A stretch of 64,000 bases of DNA from Phycisphaeraceae bacterium. Its GTDB lineage: Bacteria > Planctomycetota > Phycisphaerae > Phycisphaerales > Phycisphaeraceae. Position numbers and translations under genes: made by a program. Under the pieces are notes generated by a model. That model did not search any database, was not told the DNA's origin, and worked only from the letters and a program-made list of their open reading frames with translations. Numbering within the stretch: the first letter of the stretch is position 1; each line of letters begins with the position of its first letter. Below are positions 50,839 through 59,577 of the stretch, in pieces. The stretch is taken from assembly GCA_029260595.1 (NCBI GenBank), contig JAJDCY010000023.1, positions 310,001 through 374,000 of the forward strand. Reading direction: 5' to 3'.

Positions 50839-52131
50839 ATGATCATCCGCTTCGAAACAGTCCGGCTGGGCCTCAAAAACCTCTTTCTGCACAAACTCCG
50901 GTCGCTGCTCACCGTCCTGGGCATCATCTTTGGTGTCGCAGCCGTCATCACCATGGTCGCGATCGGTGAGGGCAGCAAACGCCGCGCACTAGCCGAAATC
51001 CGCGGGCTCGGCGCCGACAACATCATCATCCGCTCGGTCAAACCGCCCGAACCCAAAACAACACCCGGCTCCAGACGCCAGGCCCAACTGCGCTACGGGA
51101 TCAAGCGGATCGACCTCCGCCGGATCGAAGACACGCTCACAGGCATTAACCTCACCGTGCCGCTCAAGCGCATCGGAACGAAGATCACCCGCGGCCAACA
51201 CCGCGCACAGGGCACCGCATTCGGGACGACGCCGCGACTGCCCGAGTTAGCCTCGCTGCGCATCGAACGCGGCCGATTCCTCAGCGACATCGACGGGCAA
51301 CGCCTCGGCCGCGTCGCGGTGATCGGCGCCAAAATCGCCGACGAGCTGTTCCCACTACAGGACCCGCTCGGCGAAGAGGTCTACATCGACAGCTTCACAT
51401 TCAGCGTGATCGGGATTCTTAACGCACCGAATGCCACCGACACCACGGCCTCGCCCCTGATCGGCCGCGACCTGTCGTACGACGTGTACATCCCGATCGA
51501 GACGGCGACGAAGCACTTCGGCGATACCGCGTTTCGCCGAAAGTCCGGGACCTGGGAGGCGTCGCGCGTCGAGATCAGCGACCTGTACCTGCGGGTAGAC
51601 CGGTCCGTCGATGTGATCACGCTAAGCGAGAAACTCGCCCTCCTACTCGATCATGAACACAAAGACACCGGCGACGTCGAGATGATCGTCCCCGTGCAAC
51701 TGCTACGCCAGGTCGAACGCACCCAGCGCATGTTCAACGTGTTGATGGTCTCGATCGCATCAATCAGCTTATTGATCGGCGGGATCGGGATCATGAACAT
51801 CATGCTCGCGACCGTCACCGAGCGCACACGCGAGATCGGCATCCGCCGCGCCCTGGGCGCGACGCGCGGACACATCGTCGCGCAGTTCCTGGTCGAGACC
51901 GCTGTGCTCTCAGTCATGGGCGGGCTCCTGGGCATCGCAGGCGGGTTCGGCGCGACCGCACTGGTCTTAGCCGCCCGAGGCTGGTTCCCCGCGATCGAGC
52001 GACCCCACATGACCGCCTGGTCGGTGCTGGTGAGCTTCACGGTCGCCGTGTCGATCGGCATCGCGTTCGGCGTCTACCCAGCCGTCCTCGCCTCACGCCA
52101 GGACCCGATCACCGCGCTGCGACACGACTAG
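50839..52131 (+). CDS. MacB/FtsX-type ABC transporter permease
   Basis: A 430-residue permease. The first helix lies in LLTVLGIIFGVAAVITMVAI, followed by the stalk motif GEGSKRRALAEIRGLGADN, typical of MacB. A periplasmic domain of about 230 residues comes next. The last three helices hold MNIMLATVTERTREIGIRRA and LGATRGHIVAQFLVE, the FtsX motif. The partner ATPase and membrane-fusion protein are not adjacent downstream or upstream, so they must be elsewhere. MacB-type systems extrude lipoproteins, peptides or drugs from the periplasm. Confidence 0.92.
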   Translation: MIIRFETVRLGLKNLFLHKLRSLLTVLGIIFGVAAVITMVAIGEGSKRRALAEIRGLGADNIIIRSVKPPEPKTTPGSRRQAQLRYGIKRIDLRRIEDTLTGINLTVPLKRIGTKITRGQHRAQGTAFGTTPRLPELASLRIERGRFLSDIDGQRLGRVAVIGAKIADELFPLQDPLGEEVYIDSFTFSVIGILNAPNATDTTASPLIGRDLSYDVYIPIETATKHFGDTAFRRKSGTWEASRVEISDLYLRVDRSVDVITLSEKLALLLDHEHKDTGDVEMIVPVQLLRQVERTQRMFNVLMVSIASISLLIGGIGIMNIMLATVTERTREIGIRRALGATRGHIVAQFLVETAVLSVMGGLLGIAGGFGATALVLAARGWFPAIERPHMTAWSVLVSFTVAVSIGIAFGVYPAVLASRQDPITALRHD

Positions 52132-52342
52132 GCCGCCCCCACGTTTGCCCTACCAAACATCCCCAAATGACCCATAGCGAATCGTTGATTTTACGCCGCT
52201 TCCGGCCCAGGCCCGCGTCTGTGCCCTCGAACCAGCCTATGCTATGGGTAGCTCCAGAGGGGCGGCCCGCGACCCGGTAAGGCGTGGCCACCCTCCCACC
52301 GTAGGTGAGTGGGCTAAACCCGATTCCGATTCAGGGGCGTCG
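52132..52342. other. Leader region of the giant surface protein gene with overlapping hairpins
   Basis: In 211 bases without a gene, CCCAC (52295-52299) can pair with GTGGG (52309-52313), while CACC (52297-52300) can pair with GGTG (52304-52307); the two hairpins exclude each other. A GTGGCCAC palindrome lies at 52284-52291. A Shine-Dalgarno (AGGGG) precedes the ATG at 52343. No promoter stands out. Confidence 0.3.
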
Positions 52343-55300
52343 ATGCCACGAGCAAGCCAACGCATCTCAAATCGATCCGACGCCCCAGCCTCGCACGGCC
52401 ACTGCCTGTTCGAGCCGCTCGAAGACCGCGTGATGCTCTCCGTCGCGCTCGACGCGGGCGTGCTATCAATCACCGGCTCACCCGGCGCCGACCGAATCAC
52501 CCTCTCCGCCGGCGCACAAAACGGACAGATCATCGTGCAGGGCGACCCCGACGGCCACGACGGCACCTACACCAACGTCGACGCCATCACCGTCGATGCC
52601 GGCGCGGGCCACGACCGCGTGCGCGTACGCGGCGATCCGTCCCATGGCGGAACCTTGCGAGACACAGCCGGAAACCTCATCGGCGTCACCCTGCTCGGCG
52701 GCGAAGGCAACGATCAATTAACCGGCAGCGCCGGCAACGACCTGATCGAAGGTGGCCCGGGCCTCGATCGCATCGAAGGGCTCGACGGCCACGACACCCT
52801 GCGCGGCGGTGACGGCAGCGACCTGATCGATGGCGGCGACGGGATCGACTTCATCCAGGGCGGCAACGGCAACGACCGACTCATCGGCGGCAACGGCTCC
52901 GATCATATCGAAGGCGGCGCCGGCGCCGACCAGATCAGCGGCGGACCCGGCAACGACACACTCATCGGCGGCCCCGGCAACGACGCCATCAACGCCGGCG
53001 AAGGCGACGACCAGGTCCACGCCGACAGCGGCAACGACCACGCCTCCGGCGGCAACGGCAACGACACCGTCACCGGCGGGCAAGGCCAGGACCGGATCGA
53101 CGGCGGCGAAGGCAACGACACACTCGGCGGCGACGCCGGCAACGACGGCATAGACGGCGACAACGGCGACGACCGAATCGACGGCGACGCCGGCAACGAC
53201 CGGATCGACGGCGGCTCCGGCAACAACGACACCCACCAGGACACCGGCGGCATTGGCGATGTCGAGACACTAATCGGTTTCGATCTGAACACGATCTGCG
53301 ACTGCACCGCCGACTTCCAGGCGATCAGCTCGCACCACCTGGCGATGGGGCGCCTCGATACCGTCGGCGCCCCACCCCCGCTAAACATGGGACCGCAGCC
53401 GCTCGAAGCACCCCGCGACATCTGGCTGTGGGGTAACGAGCTTCTCGAAATCCTCGACGACCCAGCCGCCCGACAAGTGGCGCTGGACTTCCTCGACGAA
53501 AAACACATCACCACCGTCTACCTTTTCGCCGCACAGATCGGCGCAACCGGCCCGTACCCGCTGCTCGATCAACCCGCGCTATACGAAAGCCTGATCACTG
53601 AGATGCACGCACGCGGGCTGAAGGTCTACGCCCTGTTCGATGCCGTCGAGATGGACATCAACGGCACCCCCGGCGCCAGCTTCCTCAACGTCCTGCTCTA
53701 CAACCACGGCCGACCGCTCGAACAACGCTTCGACGGAGCCAACCTCGACATCGAACCCTGGCTGCTGCCCGACTGGAACACCAACCAGCCACAGCGCGTC
53801 AAGGAATACCTCGAACTAAGCGCCTTCTACATGCGAGCCAAGCAACTGCTCGACCCCAGCCTGCTCGTCGGCCCCGCCATGCCGTTCTGGTTCGACACGA
53901 TCCGCGGCGTGCCCTGGAACGGACAAATCAAACCGCTCAACGAACACGTGCAAGACTTGTACGACTACGTCACGATCCAGGACTACCGCGACTTCGCGCT
54001 CGGCCCGGACGGCATGCTCTTCCACGTCGTCGACGAGCTCGACTACGCCGAGCAGATCGGCAAGAAAGTAACGATCGCCGCGGAGACCGGCCAGGCACTC
54101 TTTGAACCAGAGAAGATCACCTTTTTTGAAGAGGGTGAAGCCGCCCTCGATTCCGAACTCGCCCTCCTCAGCCGCGCGCTGCGAGGCAACCCGATCTTCG
54201 CCGGCTTCGCGATCCACCACCTGGGCACGCTGCGTAACCTCATCCCCGACGGTGCCGCCCCGTCGCTCGCATTCGCTCTGGCCAACGACACCGGGACCGA
54301 ATCGCTCGACCGGCTCACCGCCGACCCATCCATTACCGGCGTCGTGACCGATCACAGCGGTGTCGCGTCGTTGCTCGTCGGGCTCGACAGCACCAACACA
54401 GCCGACTTCGCCGACGTCACCGATCTGATCGACCCCAACGGCAATTTCACGCTCACGCGCGAGACACTCGAAGCCCGCCTCGGCGCACCGATCTCCGACG
54501 GCTTCCACCTGCTGCGCATGCAAGCGACCGACACGTTCGCCAACACCTCCGACCTGATCGCGCTCGACTTTGAACTCGACGCGACCACCCCCCTACCCCC
54601 AACCGGCCTGAGCCTGACCGACGAAACCGACACCGGCGTCAACAACCAGGACGAGATCACCGCCCTCGCCACCCCCACCATCGAAGGCCAAGCCGAGCTC
54701 GGCACCACCGTCACCCTCTTCATCAACGCCACCCCCATCGGCGAAGCCCGCGACCTCTTCGGCTGGCAGATCCCATCAATCGAACTCCCCGACGGCGACT
54801 ACACCTTCACCGCCACCGCCTCCGACCGCGCCGGCAACACCAGTGACCCCTCCCAACCCCTGCTGGTAACTGTCGACACCACCCCACCCGATGGCAACCT
54901 CATCACCAACGGTGATTTCGAGCACGGCAATACAGGCTTTACCAGTGAGTACACACTCGAAAGCGATGTACTGGGTTCCGGCGGCTCCTTCGCGATCGTT
55001 TCCGACCCAACCGAAATCACACCGGAATTCGGCCAGGCCGTGTCATTTGGCGACCACACATCGGGCTCAGGAAACATGATGATCATCACCGGGGCATTTG
55101 ATACCAACAGGGTGTTCTGGTCTCAGTCCATCGCAGTCCCGACGAATACGACTCTCCTGTTCTCCATGTGGGTTACGGAATCCGCCGAACAAGTCCACTC
55201 CTTCAAGCGCGCAAACCCCGAGGTCCGCATCAATGGCCAGGCGATCAGGAGCTTTAGCGTCCCCCATTCACCTGGTCTCTGGCAACAATGGGGCGCGCAG

Positions 55301-58300
55301 TGGGACTCCGGCTCCAGCGAAACCGCGCTGATCGAGATCGTGAATCTCCATGCCTTGGCGACGGTCAACAGCTTCGTCATCGACGACCTTCGCTTCGAGG
55401 TCCCGATCACTGTCACCCCGCCTCCTGCTACCCCCGAACAGATCGTCAACGGTGATTTTGAATCTGGCGATATAGGTTTCGACACCGATTATGAATTCAC
55501 AATCGGCGATGTCAGCCCAGCCGGTTCCTATACCGTGATCGCTGACTATACAAGCACCTTCGCTGAGTTATTGATGACCGATCACACCACAGGATCCGGT
55601 CAAATGATGCTGGTGAGCGGACAGCAGACACCAGGCGCCGTCGTCTGGGCACAATCCGTGCAGGTCGTACCCGGCACCGCCTACACATTTTCCATGTGGG
55701 TCGCATCGTTGGACGCCCCAAGCTTCCCCAGTCAGCTTGAGCTGCTGATCAATGGTGAGCCGATCAAACTCAAGCAGGCTCCCACAAACTCCTACGAGTG
55801 GCGTCAGTTTGCCGTCCAGTGGGGATCAGACGCGGCCACGTCCGCGATGATCCAGGTTGTCAACCAAAACACGCTCGGCGACGCATATGACTTCGCTCTG
55901 GATGACATCACACTCCACCGCGAGCCGCCACCGGGCGCACCGCCGCCTTCCGCACAGGTACTCAATGGTGATTTCGAAGACGGCGACACGGCGTTCCTGA
56001 CCGACTACCAGACCAGCCCGGGCAACCTGGAATCCGCCGGGTCATACCTGGTCACCAACAACCCAGCCGGCCTGCACCCCGACGCTTTGTCGTTCGGCGA
56101 TCACACGACCGGCAGCGGGCTGATGATGGTGGCCAGCGCAGCGGCCTCACCCGGCGACACGATCTGGTCCCAGAACGTGCAGGTCACTCCCAACACCGCC
56201 TACGCATTTTCGATGTGGGTCGCGACCTGGGTCGAGATGCACTTCCCCTCGGAACTCGAGGTCAGGATCAACAGCGCCCTGCTCAGGACTCTGCATACGC
56301 CGGACCTCCCGGGCGAGTGGATCCGTTACGCCGATCAATGGAACTCCGGGATTAACACAACGGCCCGCATCGAAATCATCGACCTGAGCGCCGCTCTGTT
56401 CCGTCACCAATACGCCTTCGACGATATCTCTTTCGAGCCCTTCCAACCGCCGATCACTCCGATACCGATCCCCGAATCCGTGGTCAACGGCGACTTCGAA
56501 GCCGGCAACACCGGCTTTGCAAGCGAATACCTGTTCCACCTCGGCGGCTTGGACCGCGATGCTTCCTATCTGATCACACCCGACCCCTCAGACGCGATCG
56601 GCCAGGCCGCCTCATTCGGCGATCACACATCAGGCTCGGGGATGATGCTGCTTGTCGGCCCCGGGCGGACCCAGAAGTACACCGCCTGGTCCGCGGTGGT
56701 CCAAGTCGAACCGAACACCTCTTATGACTTTTCCATGTGGGTCGCGAGTTGGGCCGAGCAGTCCTACACGTCCGAGATCGAGATCAGAATCAATGATGTT
56801 GCATTGAGGCGTTCCCGTTCACCGCAAGCCCTCAAGCAATGGCGTCGATCCGGCATCCAGTGGGATTCGCATTCCAACAACACCGCCCATATCGAGATCG
56901 TAAATATCGGCTCACTCTCCTCCGGCAACCGCTTCGCATTGGACGATATCGTGTTTCAACGCACCGAGGTGATCCCGCCACCGCCCACCCCCCCCGGCCA
57001 ACTCGTTAACCCCGACTTCGATGCCGGCAACACCGGCTTTGAAACCGATTACGTGCGCGCTATCGGCGACCTGCATCAATCGAGCACCTACGTACTCACC
57101 ACAGACCCGTCACTGGTGGTAGACAACGCAGAGTCCTTCGGCGGCCACCCGTCCGGGACCGGCTTGATGATGATGGTCAACGCTTCGGGGCCGACCCGGG
57201 TCGTGTGGTCGCAACAGGTCGACGTCGAACTCAACTCCGATTACCTCTTCTCTATGTGGTCAGCCGTCTGGGAGAGGCCCAACAACAGGCCCGTCATCGA
57301 AGTCCGCATTAATGGTGTTGCCCTCGACGAGATCCGAGTCCCCAGGACTGCCGCCCAGTGGGATCAAGGCCGCGTCCTCTGGGAATCGGGCCAGAGCAAC
57401 ACCGCATTGATCGAACTGATCCACCTCAGAGGCGCGGATTTTGTCCTCGACAACATCATGTGGGAACGCCTGGCAACTCCCGAGCTCCCACCGACTGGCC
57501 CGGGCGAGATCGTTAACGGCGACTTTAATTTCGGCAGAGCGGGTTTCTCCAGCGACTACGAGTTCACGGTAGGCGCTCTGGATACCGACAGGACCTTCAG
57601 CATCACCCCCAACCCAGCGGATGAACGCGACTCGGCCGCCTCTTTCGGGGACCATACCTCCGGCGATGGTCCGATGATGATGTTCAAGGGAACCCCCCTG
57701 TTCGATGAGCTGGTATGGGCACAAACGGTCACTGTCGAGCCCGACACCCGCTACGCATTCACCATGTGGATCGCGACATGGGACAGGCGGTCTCACCGAA
57801 CCTATGTCGACATCCGGATCAACGGCGAAGCCATCAGGCGGGTCATCGCCCCGCTGACCGAAGCCGATTGGCGGGAATCCGGAGGGTTTTGGGAATCCGG
57901 GTCCGACACCACCGCCCTGATCGAGATCGTCGGGGCAACGTCGAGCAGTGGCGGTGACGAGTTCGCCCTCGACGACCTGCACCTCGCACCCGCCCCACCG
58001 ATCGCACCGCCGCCCCCCGCACCCGACGGCTTGGTTAACGGCGACTTTGAAGCCGGCAACACGGGCTTCTCGACCGACTACCAGTTCTTCATCGGCGACC
58101 TCGGGGCCGAAGGAGCGTACGTGTTTACCCACAACCCCACCGTGTCACATGGGCAGGGCTTCTCCTTCGGCGACCACACCACCGGCACAGGCCTGATGCT
58201 GATGGTCAACGGGTCCGAAACACCCGACGCCGTTGTCTGGTCACAAACCCTCGCCGTTCAACCCGCTGAGACCTACAACTTCTCCATGTGGGCCGCGACC

Positions 58301-58522
58301 TGGGTCGAGCCGGGGATCGCGGCGAACTTGCAGATCCGCATCAACGGCGTGCCGATCCATACGCAGAGCGCGCCGGGCACGGTCGGCGTATGGCGCGAGA
58401 TCACCGCGTTGTGGGACTCCGGATCAAGCACGACCGCCAGGATCGAGATCGTCGACTTGAGGACCAGTGCTTTCGGCAACGACTTCGCGTTGGATGATAT
58501 TTCCTGGACGCGCGTGTCGTAG
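52343..58522 (+). CDS. Giant surface protein: LEPR-like start, RTX repeats, GH18-like barrel, Ig-like domains, seven repeats
   Basis: A 2059-residue protein. Residues 23-33 are FEPLEDRVMLS, the planctomycete N-terminal motif of large surface proteins. Residues 119-297 are about 19 RTX nonapeptides (GGxGxDxux) that bind calcium. Residues of about 350-640 resemble a TIM barrel with DGANLDIE at 464-471, which fits the GH18 catalytic motif except for Ala at the third place; Glu471 would be the acid. Two Ig-like domains follow (about 640-750 and 754-850), then seven tandem repeats of 161-180 residues to the end. Proline-rich linkers join them. ATG 52343 is preceded by AGGGG. It is probably exported and calcium-stabilised, with carbohydrate binding and perhaps cleavage. 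No anchor or exporter is visible here. Confidence 0.85.
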   Translation: MPRASQRISNRSDAPASHGHCLFEPLEDRVMLSVALDAGVLSITGSPGADRITLSAGAQNGQIIVQGDPDGHDGTYTNVDAITVDAGAGHDRVRVRGDPSHGGTLRDTAGNLIGVTLLGGEGNDQLTGSAGNDLIEGGPGLDRIEGLDGHDTLRGGDGSDLIDGGDGIDFIQGGNGNDRLIGGNGSDHIEGGAGADQISGGPGNDTLIGGPGNDAINAGEGDDQVHADSGNDHASGGNGNDTVTGGQGQDRIDGGEGNDTLGGDAGNDGIDGDNGDDRIDGDAGNDRIDGGSGNNDTHQDTGGIGDVETLIGFDLNTICDCTADFQAISSHHLAMGRLDTVGAPPPLNMGPQPLEAPRDIWLWGNELLEILDDPAARQVALDFLDEKHITTVYLFAAQIGATGPYPLLDQPALYESLITEMHARGLKVYALFDAVEMDINGTPGASFLNVLLYNHGRPLEQRFDGANLDIEPWLLPDWNTNQPQRVKEYLELSAFYMRAKQLLDPSLLVGPAMPFWFDTIRGVPWNGQIKPLNEHVQDLYDYVTIQDYRDFALGPDGMLFHVVDELDYAEQIGKKVTIAAETGQALFEPEKITFFEEGEAALDSELALLSRALRGNPIFAGFAIHHLGTLRNLIPDGAAPSLAFALANDTGTESLDRLTADPSITGVVTDHSGVASLLVGLDSTNTADFADVTDLIDPNGNFTLTRETLEARLGAPISDGFHLLRMQATDTFANTSDLIALDFELDATTPLPPTGLSLTDETDTGVNNQDEITALATPTIEGQAELGTTVTLFINATPIGEARDLFGWQIPSIELPDGDYTFTATASDRAGNTSDPSQPLLVTVDTTPPDGNLITNGDFEHGNTGFTSEYTLESDVLGSGGSFAIVSDPTEITPEFGQAVSFGDHTSGSGNMMIITGAFDTNRVFWSQSIAVPTNTTLLFSMWVTESAEQVHSFKRANPEVRINGQAIRSFSVPHSPGLWQQWGAQWDSGSSETALIEIVNLHALATVNSFVIDDLRFEVPITVTPPPATPEQIVNGDFESGDIGFDTDYEFTIGDVSPAGSYTVIADYTSTFAELLMTDHTTGSGQMMLVSGQQTPGAVVWAQSVQVVPGTAYTFSMWVASLDAPSFPSQLELLINGEPIKLKQAPTNSYEWRQFAVQWGSDAATSAMIQVVNQNTLGDAYDFALDDITLHREPPPGAPPPSAQVLNGDFEDGDTAFLTDYQTSPGNLESAGSYLVTNNPAGLHPDALSFGDHTTGSGLMMVASAAASPGDTIWSQNVQVTPNTAYAFSMWVATWVEMHFPSELEVRINSALLRTLHTPDLPGEWIRYADQWNSGINTTARIEIIDLSAALFRHQYAFDDISFEPFQPPITPIPIPESVVNGDFEAGNTGFASEYLFHLGGLDRDASYLITPDPSDAIGQAASFGDHTSGSGMMLLVGPGRTQKYTAWSAVVQVEPNTSYDFSMWVASWAEQSYTSEIEIRINDVALRRSRSPQALKQWRRSGIQWDSHSNNTAHIEIVNIGSLSSGNRFALDDIVFQRTEVIPPPPTPPGQLVNPDFDAGNTGFETDYVRAIGDLHQSSTYVLTTDPSLVVDNAESFGGHPSGTGLMMMVNASGPTRVVWSQQVDVELNSDYLFSMWSAVWERPNNRPVIEVRINGVALDEIRVPRTAAQWDQGRVLWESGQSNTALIELIHLRGADFVLDNIMWERLATPELPPTGPGEIVNGDFNFGRAGFSSDYEFTVGALDTDRTFSITPNPADERDSAASFGDHTSGDGPMMMFKGTPLFDELVWAQTVTVEPDTRYAFTMWIATWDRRSHRTYVDIRINGEAIRRVIAPLTEADWRESGGFWESGSDTTALIEIVGATSSSGGDEFALDDLHLAPAPPIAPPPPAPDGLVNGDFEAGNTGFSTDYQFFIGDLGAEGAYVFTHNPTVSHGQGFSFGDHTTGTGLMLMVNGSETPDAVVWSQTLAVQPAETYNFSMWAATWVEPGIAANLQIRINGVPIHTQSAPGTVGVWREITALWDSGSSTTARIEIVDLRTSAFGNDFALDDISWTRVS
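52697..53230 (+). repeat. RTX nonapeptide-coding repeat tract
   Basis: About 19 copies of a 27-base unit encode GGxGxDxux nonapeptides within the giant protein (for example GGNGNDRLI and GGPGNDTLI). The core is conserved in protein but varies in DNA, so the tract is old rather than a recent expansion. Each pair of units is expected to bind one calcium ion in a parallel beta-roll. Confidence 0.9.
54908..58519 (+). repeat. Seven tandem copies of a repeat of about 520 bases
   Basis: Repeats begin near 54908, 55448, 55964, 56486, 57008, 57515 and 58037. Conserved landmarks in each are NGDFExGNTGF, a T/SDY or SEY, SFGDHTSGSG (or variants), VVWSQ, FSMWVA, VRINGxxI, WDSGSxTTAxIEIV and FALDDI. The order fits a jelly-roll carbohydrate-binding-like fold (similar in style to DUF642 or CBM4_9). 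DNA identity is low to moderate, so they diverged long ago. Confidence 0.9.
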
Positions 58523-58555
58523 CGGCTCCACAACGAGCCGCGACCGTAAGGGAGC
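58522..58555. repeat. Planctomycete-type short intergenic repeat element overlapping a stop codon
   Basis: A stem GCGGCTC (58522-58528), six-base loop, GAGCCGC (58535-58541) is followed by ACCGTAAGGGAGCGG. The core CGCGACCGTAAGGGAGCGG is, as I recall, scattered in many planctomycete genomes, where its reverse strand reads as spurious LPYGRGS peptides. Here it begins on the last base of the giant gene's TAG. I noticed only one copy in the window. Confidence 0.5.
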
Positions 58556-58600
58556 GGGTTCCCCACCACCACCAAACGCGACAATCCCGTTGAGAACGCT

Positions 58601-59482
58601 CTATCCCTGCCCGATCACCGCGATGTCGTGGCGGTCGGCCAGTGTCAGCAGCCCCGCCTTCTCCGCGAGGATCACCTTCCCCGCCTGCACGACCAGACAC
58701 CGCGCACCGTGGCGGTGCAGCGCCTCGATCGTCGCGGGGCCGACGGTCGGGACGTCGAAGCGCATGTCATGATCAGCGCGGGCGGCCTTGATCAGGGTCC
58801 ACCCACCCGAGCGACACAGCTTGCCGGCACGCTCGATCATCGCGTCGGTGCCCTCGATCGCTTCAACCGCGATCACCTCGCGCTCCTTCACCGCGATGGC
58901 CTGACCAATATCCAGATCAGACATCCGCTGGACGATCGGCCAACCAAAGTCAATATCCGCCTGCTGCGATGCGCTCGGGCGGCACGCCGTCATCACGCCC
59001 GTCTCGGCAAGGTATTCCTGGATGTACCGGGTTGAGTCCACCAGTGTGATCCCGCCACGTTGAAGTTCATCAGCCACCGCACCAAGCAGCGCCGCGTTGC
59101 GCTTGTCGTGTCGCAGCACACGATACCACAGCCACAGCGCCCGCCAATCCGGCAACTGGCGAAACAACCGGCCGGGCGCGTACATCCGCGACTTGCGGAC
59201 CCGCCCGATCATCACCGCCTCGGTCACCCCCCACCCACGCAACAACCGGATCCACCGCCCCAGCCGGATGATCCCCGCCGTGGCGAACCGGTCACAGCAA
59301 CCCGGCAATTCGTCCGCAAACTGATCGGCCAACCCCACACACGCCACCGCCCTCCCTTCCGCCCTCGCCCCCTGCGCAACAAGAACAGGCAACCGCCCCT
59401 GCCCGGCAATCAAGCCGATCGGCGGGCCGTCACTCGTTGGCCGCGATGAGCCAGCCACACTCGGGTCGGATCCTGTCACCAC
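58601..59482 (-). CDS. lpxI: UDP-2,3-diacylglucosamine pyrophosphatase LpxI
   Basis: A 293-residue protein of the LpxI (DUF1009) family. The N-domain begins IGLIAGQGRLPVLVAQGARA, and the C-domain has AVKEREVIAVEAIEGTDAMI, LIKAARADHDMRFDVPTVG and the catalytic Asp in that segment. LpxI hydrolyses UDP-2,3-diacyl-GlcN to lipid X, replacing LpxH, so this organism makes lipid A. Start is GTG 59482 or 59479, and no Shine-Dalgarno is clear. It is divergent from bioD and lies just after the giant protein gene, converging on it. Confidence 0.92.
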   Translation of the reverse strand: MVTGSDPSVAGSSRPTSDGPPIGLIAGQGRLPVLVAQGARAEGRAVACVGLADQFADELPGCCDRFATAGIIRLGRWIRLLRGWGVTEAVMIGRVRKSRMYAPGRLFRQLPDWRALWLWYRVLRHDKRNAALLGAVADELQRGGITLVDSTRYIQEYLAETGVMTACRPSASQQADIDFGWPIVQRMSDLDIGQAIAVKEREVIAVEAIEGTDAMIERAGKLCRSGGWTLIKAARADHDMRFDVPTVGPATIEALHRHGARCLVVQAGKVILAEKAGLLTLADRHDIAVIGQG

Positions 59483-59577
59483 GTGACCCAGTGTACCGCG
59501 ACAGGACACGCGACAGGACACGCGCCGCGGCCAAACGCCCTGGCCTTCACCGCTACGCCTCTCGGTATCATGCCCAC

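Noticed and set aside
52697..53230. Regular short repeats that might suggest a CRISPR array
   Set aside because: The 27-base units have no spacers and encode RTX nonapeptides in frame.
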